Assembly: GCA_017745075.1 (NCBI GenBank)
Contig: JAGIAD010000009.1
Location: 62,001-126,000, forward strand
DNA length: 64,000 bases
DNA from: Sphingobacteriaceae bacterium
GTDB taxonomy: Bacteria; Bacteroidota; Bacteroidia; Sphingobacteriales; Sphingobacteriaceae
Direction of reading: 5' to 3'
Shown here: in pieces, positions 63,386-64,000 of the stretch
Numbering within the stretch: the first letter of the stretch is position 1
Layout of the letters: each line of letters begins with the position of its first letter
Notes under the pieces: model-generated
What the model was told of the DNA's origin: nothing
The model's input: the letters and a program-made list of their open reading frames with translations, nothing else
The model's database searches: none
Translations under genes and position numbers: made by a program

Positions 63386-63491
63386 AATAAAAGTTTTTAA
63401 TTCTTATTTAATTATCATCCTCCGTTATGATGAGGATATTTGGGAGATTTATGTGAATATAAGTAAATATTTAAAGATATCACGATAAATG

Positions 63492-63619
63492 TATCGTACT
63501 CGTTTGTAACGAGAATGCACGAGAACTGCGATTTTATCGCTGATTAAAGCATCATTTAAGAATTTATGACACATTACAAATATGAATCCCGCTTGATCCT
63601 CGTTACAAACGAGGACCAT
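63492..63619. repeat. REP pair cassette, copy B (128 bp)
   Basis: Same layout as copy A with about 12 base changes. The left hairpin has lost its outermost pair (CTCGTTTGTAACGAG, 63499-63513); the right is intact (63598-63614). Confidence 0.85.
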
Positions 63620-63668
63620 AAACCGTCTAAAATTTGCAATTCAGCTCAATTTTTTGCAATTTCCCGAC

Positions 63669-64000
63669 ATGTATCATCCCAGAAAAAATAAATTGATTTT
63701 CAACTTTTTCTCCTGGTACATTCAATTTATCATCAAAAAAGACTTTTCGGCATTTTATTATGATCAAATGGAAGTTAAATCAGATACTTCTATATTGATT
63801 TTGGCAAATCATTTCAGCTGGTGGGATGGCTTTTTTCTTTTTTATATCAACAAAAAAGTATTTAAAAAGCAATTTCACGTGTTAGTAAACGCAGAAAATT
63901 ATAATAAAGTGAAATTTTTGAAATACCTGGGTGCCTTTGCTGCCGAAAATAAAGGAAAAGATGTGCTGGCCACCTTGGATTATGCCGGAAAACTACTGGA
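63669..64000 (+). CDS. PlsC-like lysophospholipid acyltransferase (3' partial)
   Basis: The frame is open from the ATG at 63669 to the window end, giving about 110 residues. Acyltransferase box I is NHFSWWDGFF with His48 and Asp53 (H-x4-D), and LVNAENYNKVKFLKYLGAF follows. N-terminal hydrophobic/aromatic segment (FNFFSWYIQFIIKK). Adds acyl chains to lysophosphatidate-type or related lipid substrates at the inner membrane; specificity is unknown because the rest of the gene lies outside the window. Confidence 0.8.
   Translation, partial: MYHPRKNKLIFNFFSWYIQFIIKKDFSAFYYDQMEVKSDTSILILANHFSWWDGFFLFYINKKVFKKQFHVLVNAENYNKVKFLKYLGAFAAENKGKDVLATLDYAGKLL

Noticed and set aside
1..64000. tRNA or rRNA genes, prophage or integrase signatures
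   Set aside because: No tRNA cloverleaf, rRNA block, phage structural gene or integrase was seen on either strand.

Overview
The window looks like a chromosomal segment of a Bacteroidota bacterium, most likely Sphingobacteriaceae and Pedobacter-like. The reasons are promoter -7 boxes of the form TAnnTTTG, few recognisable Shine-Dalgarno sequences, several TTG starts, families typical of that phylum (BT_3928-like, DUF1599, CCC-motif membrane protein, head GIN domain, GH3-like adenylating enzyme, YpdA/bacilliredoxin) and many short palindromic intergenic repeats. No rRNA, tRNA, CRISPR array, prophage or large transposon was seen. Genus assignment is inference. LAYOUT. 1-7 kb: lytic transglycosylase (5' end off the window), PaaE-like reductase, unknown membrane protein, uvrA and a TatD nuclease. 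7-15 kb: asparaginase, a CstB-like metallo-beta-lactamase/rhodanese protein followed by YpdA (sulfur and bacillithiol redox), lipase-like hydrolase, polyprenyl synthase overlapping a TerC protein. 15-22 kb: LysE exporter, M28 peptidase, CBS protein, an unrecognised AT-rich two-gene cassette (soluble protein plus four-TM protein) on the minus strand, ahcY. 21-28 kb: small secreted proteins, NodB-like deacetylase, GtrA plus an ArnT-like glycosyltransferase, pdxJ, EamA transporter, lipoprotein. 28-36 kb: an 850-residue exported thioredoxin-domain protein and gcvP, each preceded by a nearly identical 61-bp block containing a 14-bp palindrome, then a YceI protein and a repeat-rich gap. 36-46 kb: MBL hydrolase, sulfatase, recJ-lptB, GH3-like enzyme, then a tightly packed run of six small envelope genes ending in a DUF2752 protein and a CCC-motif protein. 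46-53 kb: bacilliredoxin, cdaA (c-di-AMP synthesis), folP, and a four-gene run DUF1599, BT_3928-like DoxX, OppB-like permease, DinB, with aroK close behind. 53-64 kb: CrtI/CrtD-like desaturase, a RhuM-Fic fusion, second M28 peptidase, DoxX, DUF5694-like protein, rlmD, head-GIN adhesin-like protein, phosphoribosyltransferase, a REP-associated transposase (RAYT) between two copies of a 127-128 bp REP pair, and the start of a PlsC-like acyltransferase cut by the window end. HOW PARTS WORK TOGETHER. The content is mainly housekeeping: DNA repair (uvrA, recJ), one-carbon, methyl and folate metabolism (gcvP, ahcY, folP), cofactor and aromatic synthesis (pdxJ, aroK), outer-membrane building (lptB, acyltransferase) and low-molecular-weight thiol redox (YpdA, bacilliredoxin, CstB-like protein, DinB). 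The most unusual material is non-coding or accessory: stop-codon-anchored 7-8 bp tandem arrays, one of which appears to have become the coding tail of uvrA; the duplicated palindrome block; the RAYT with its REP cassettes; two probable microproteins of 36 and 40 residues; and the unrecognised two-gene cassette.
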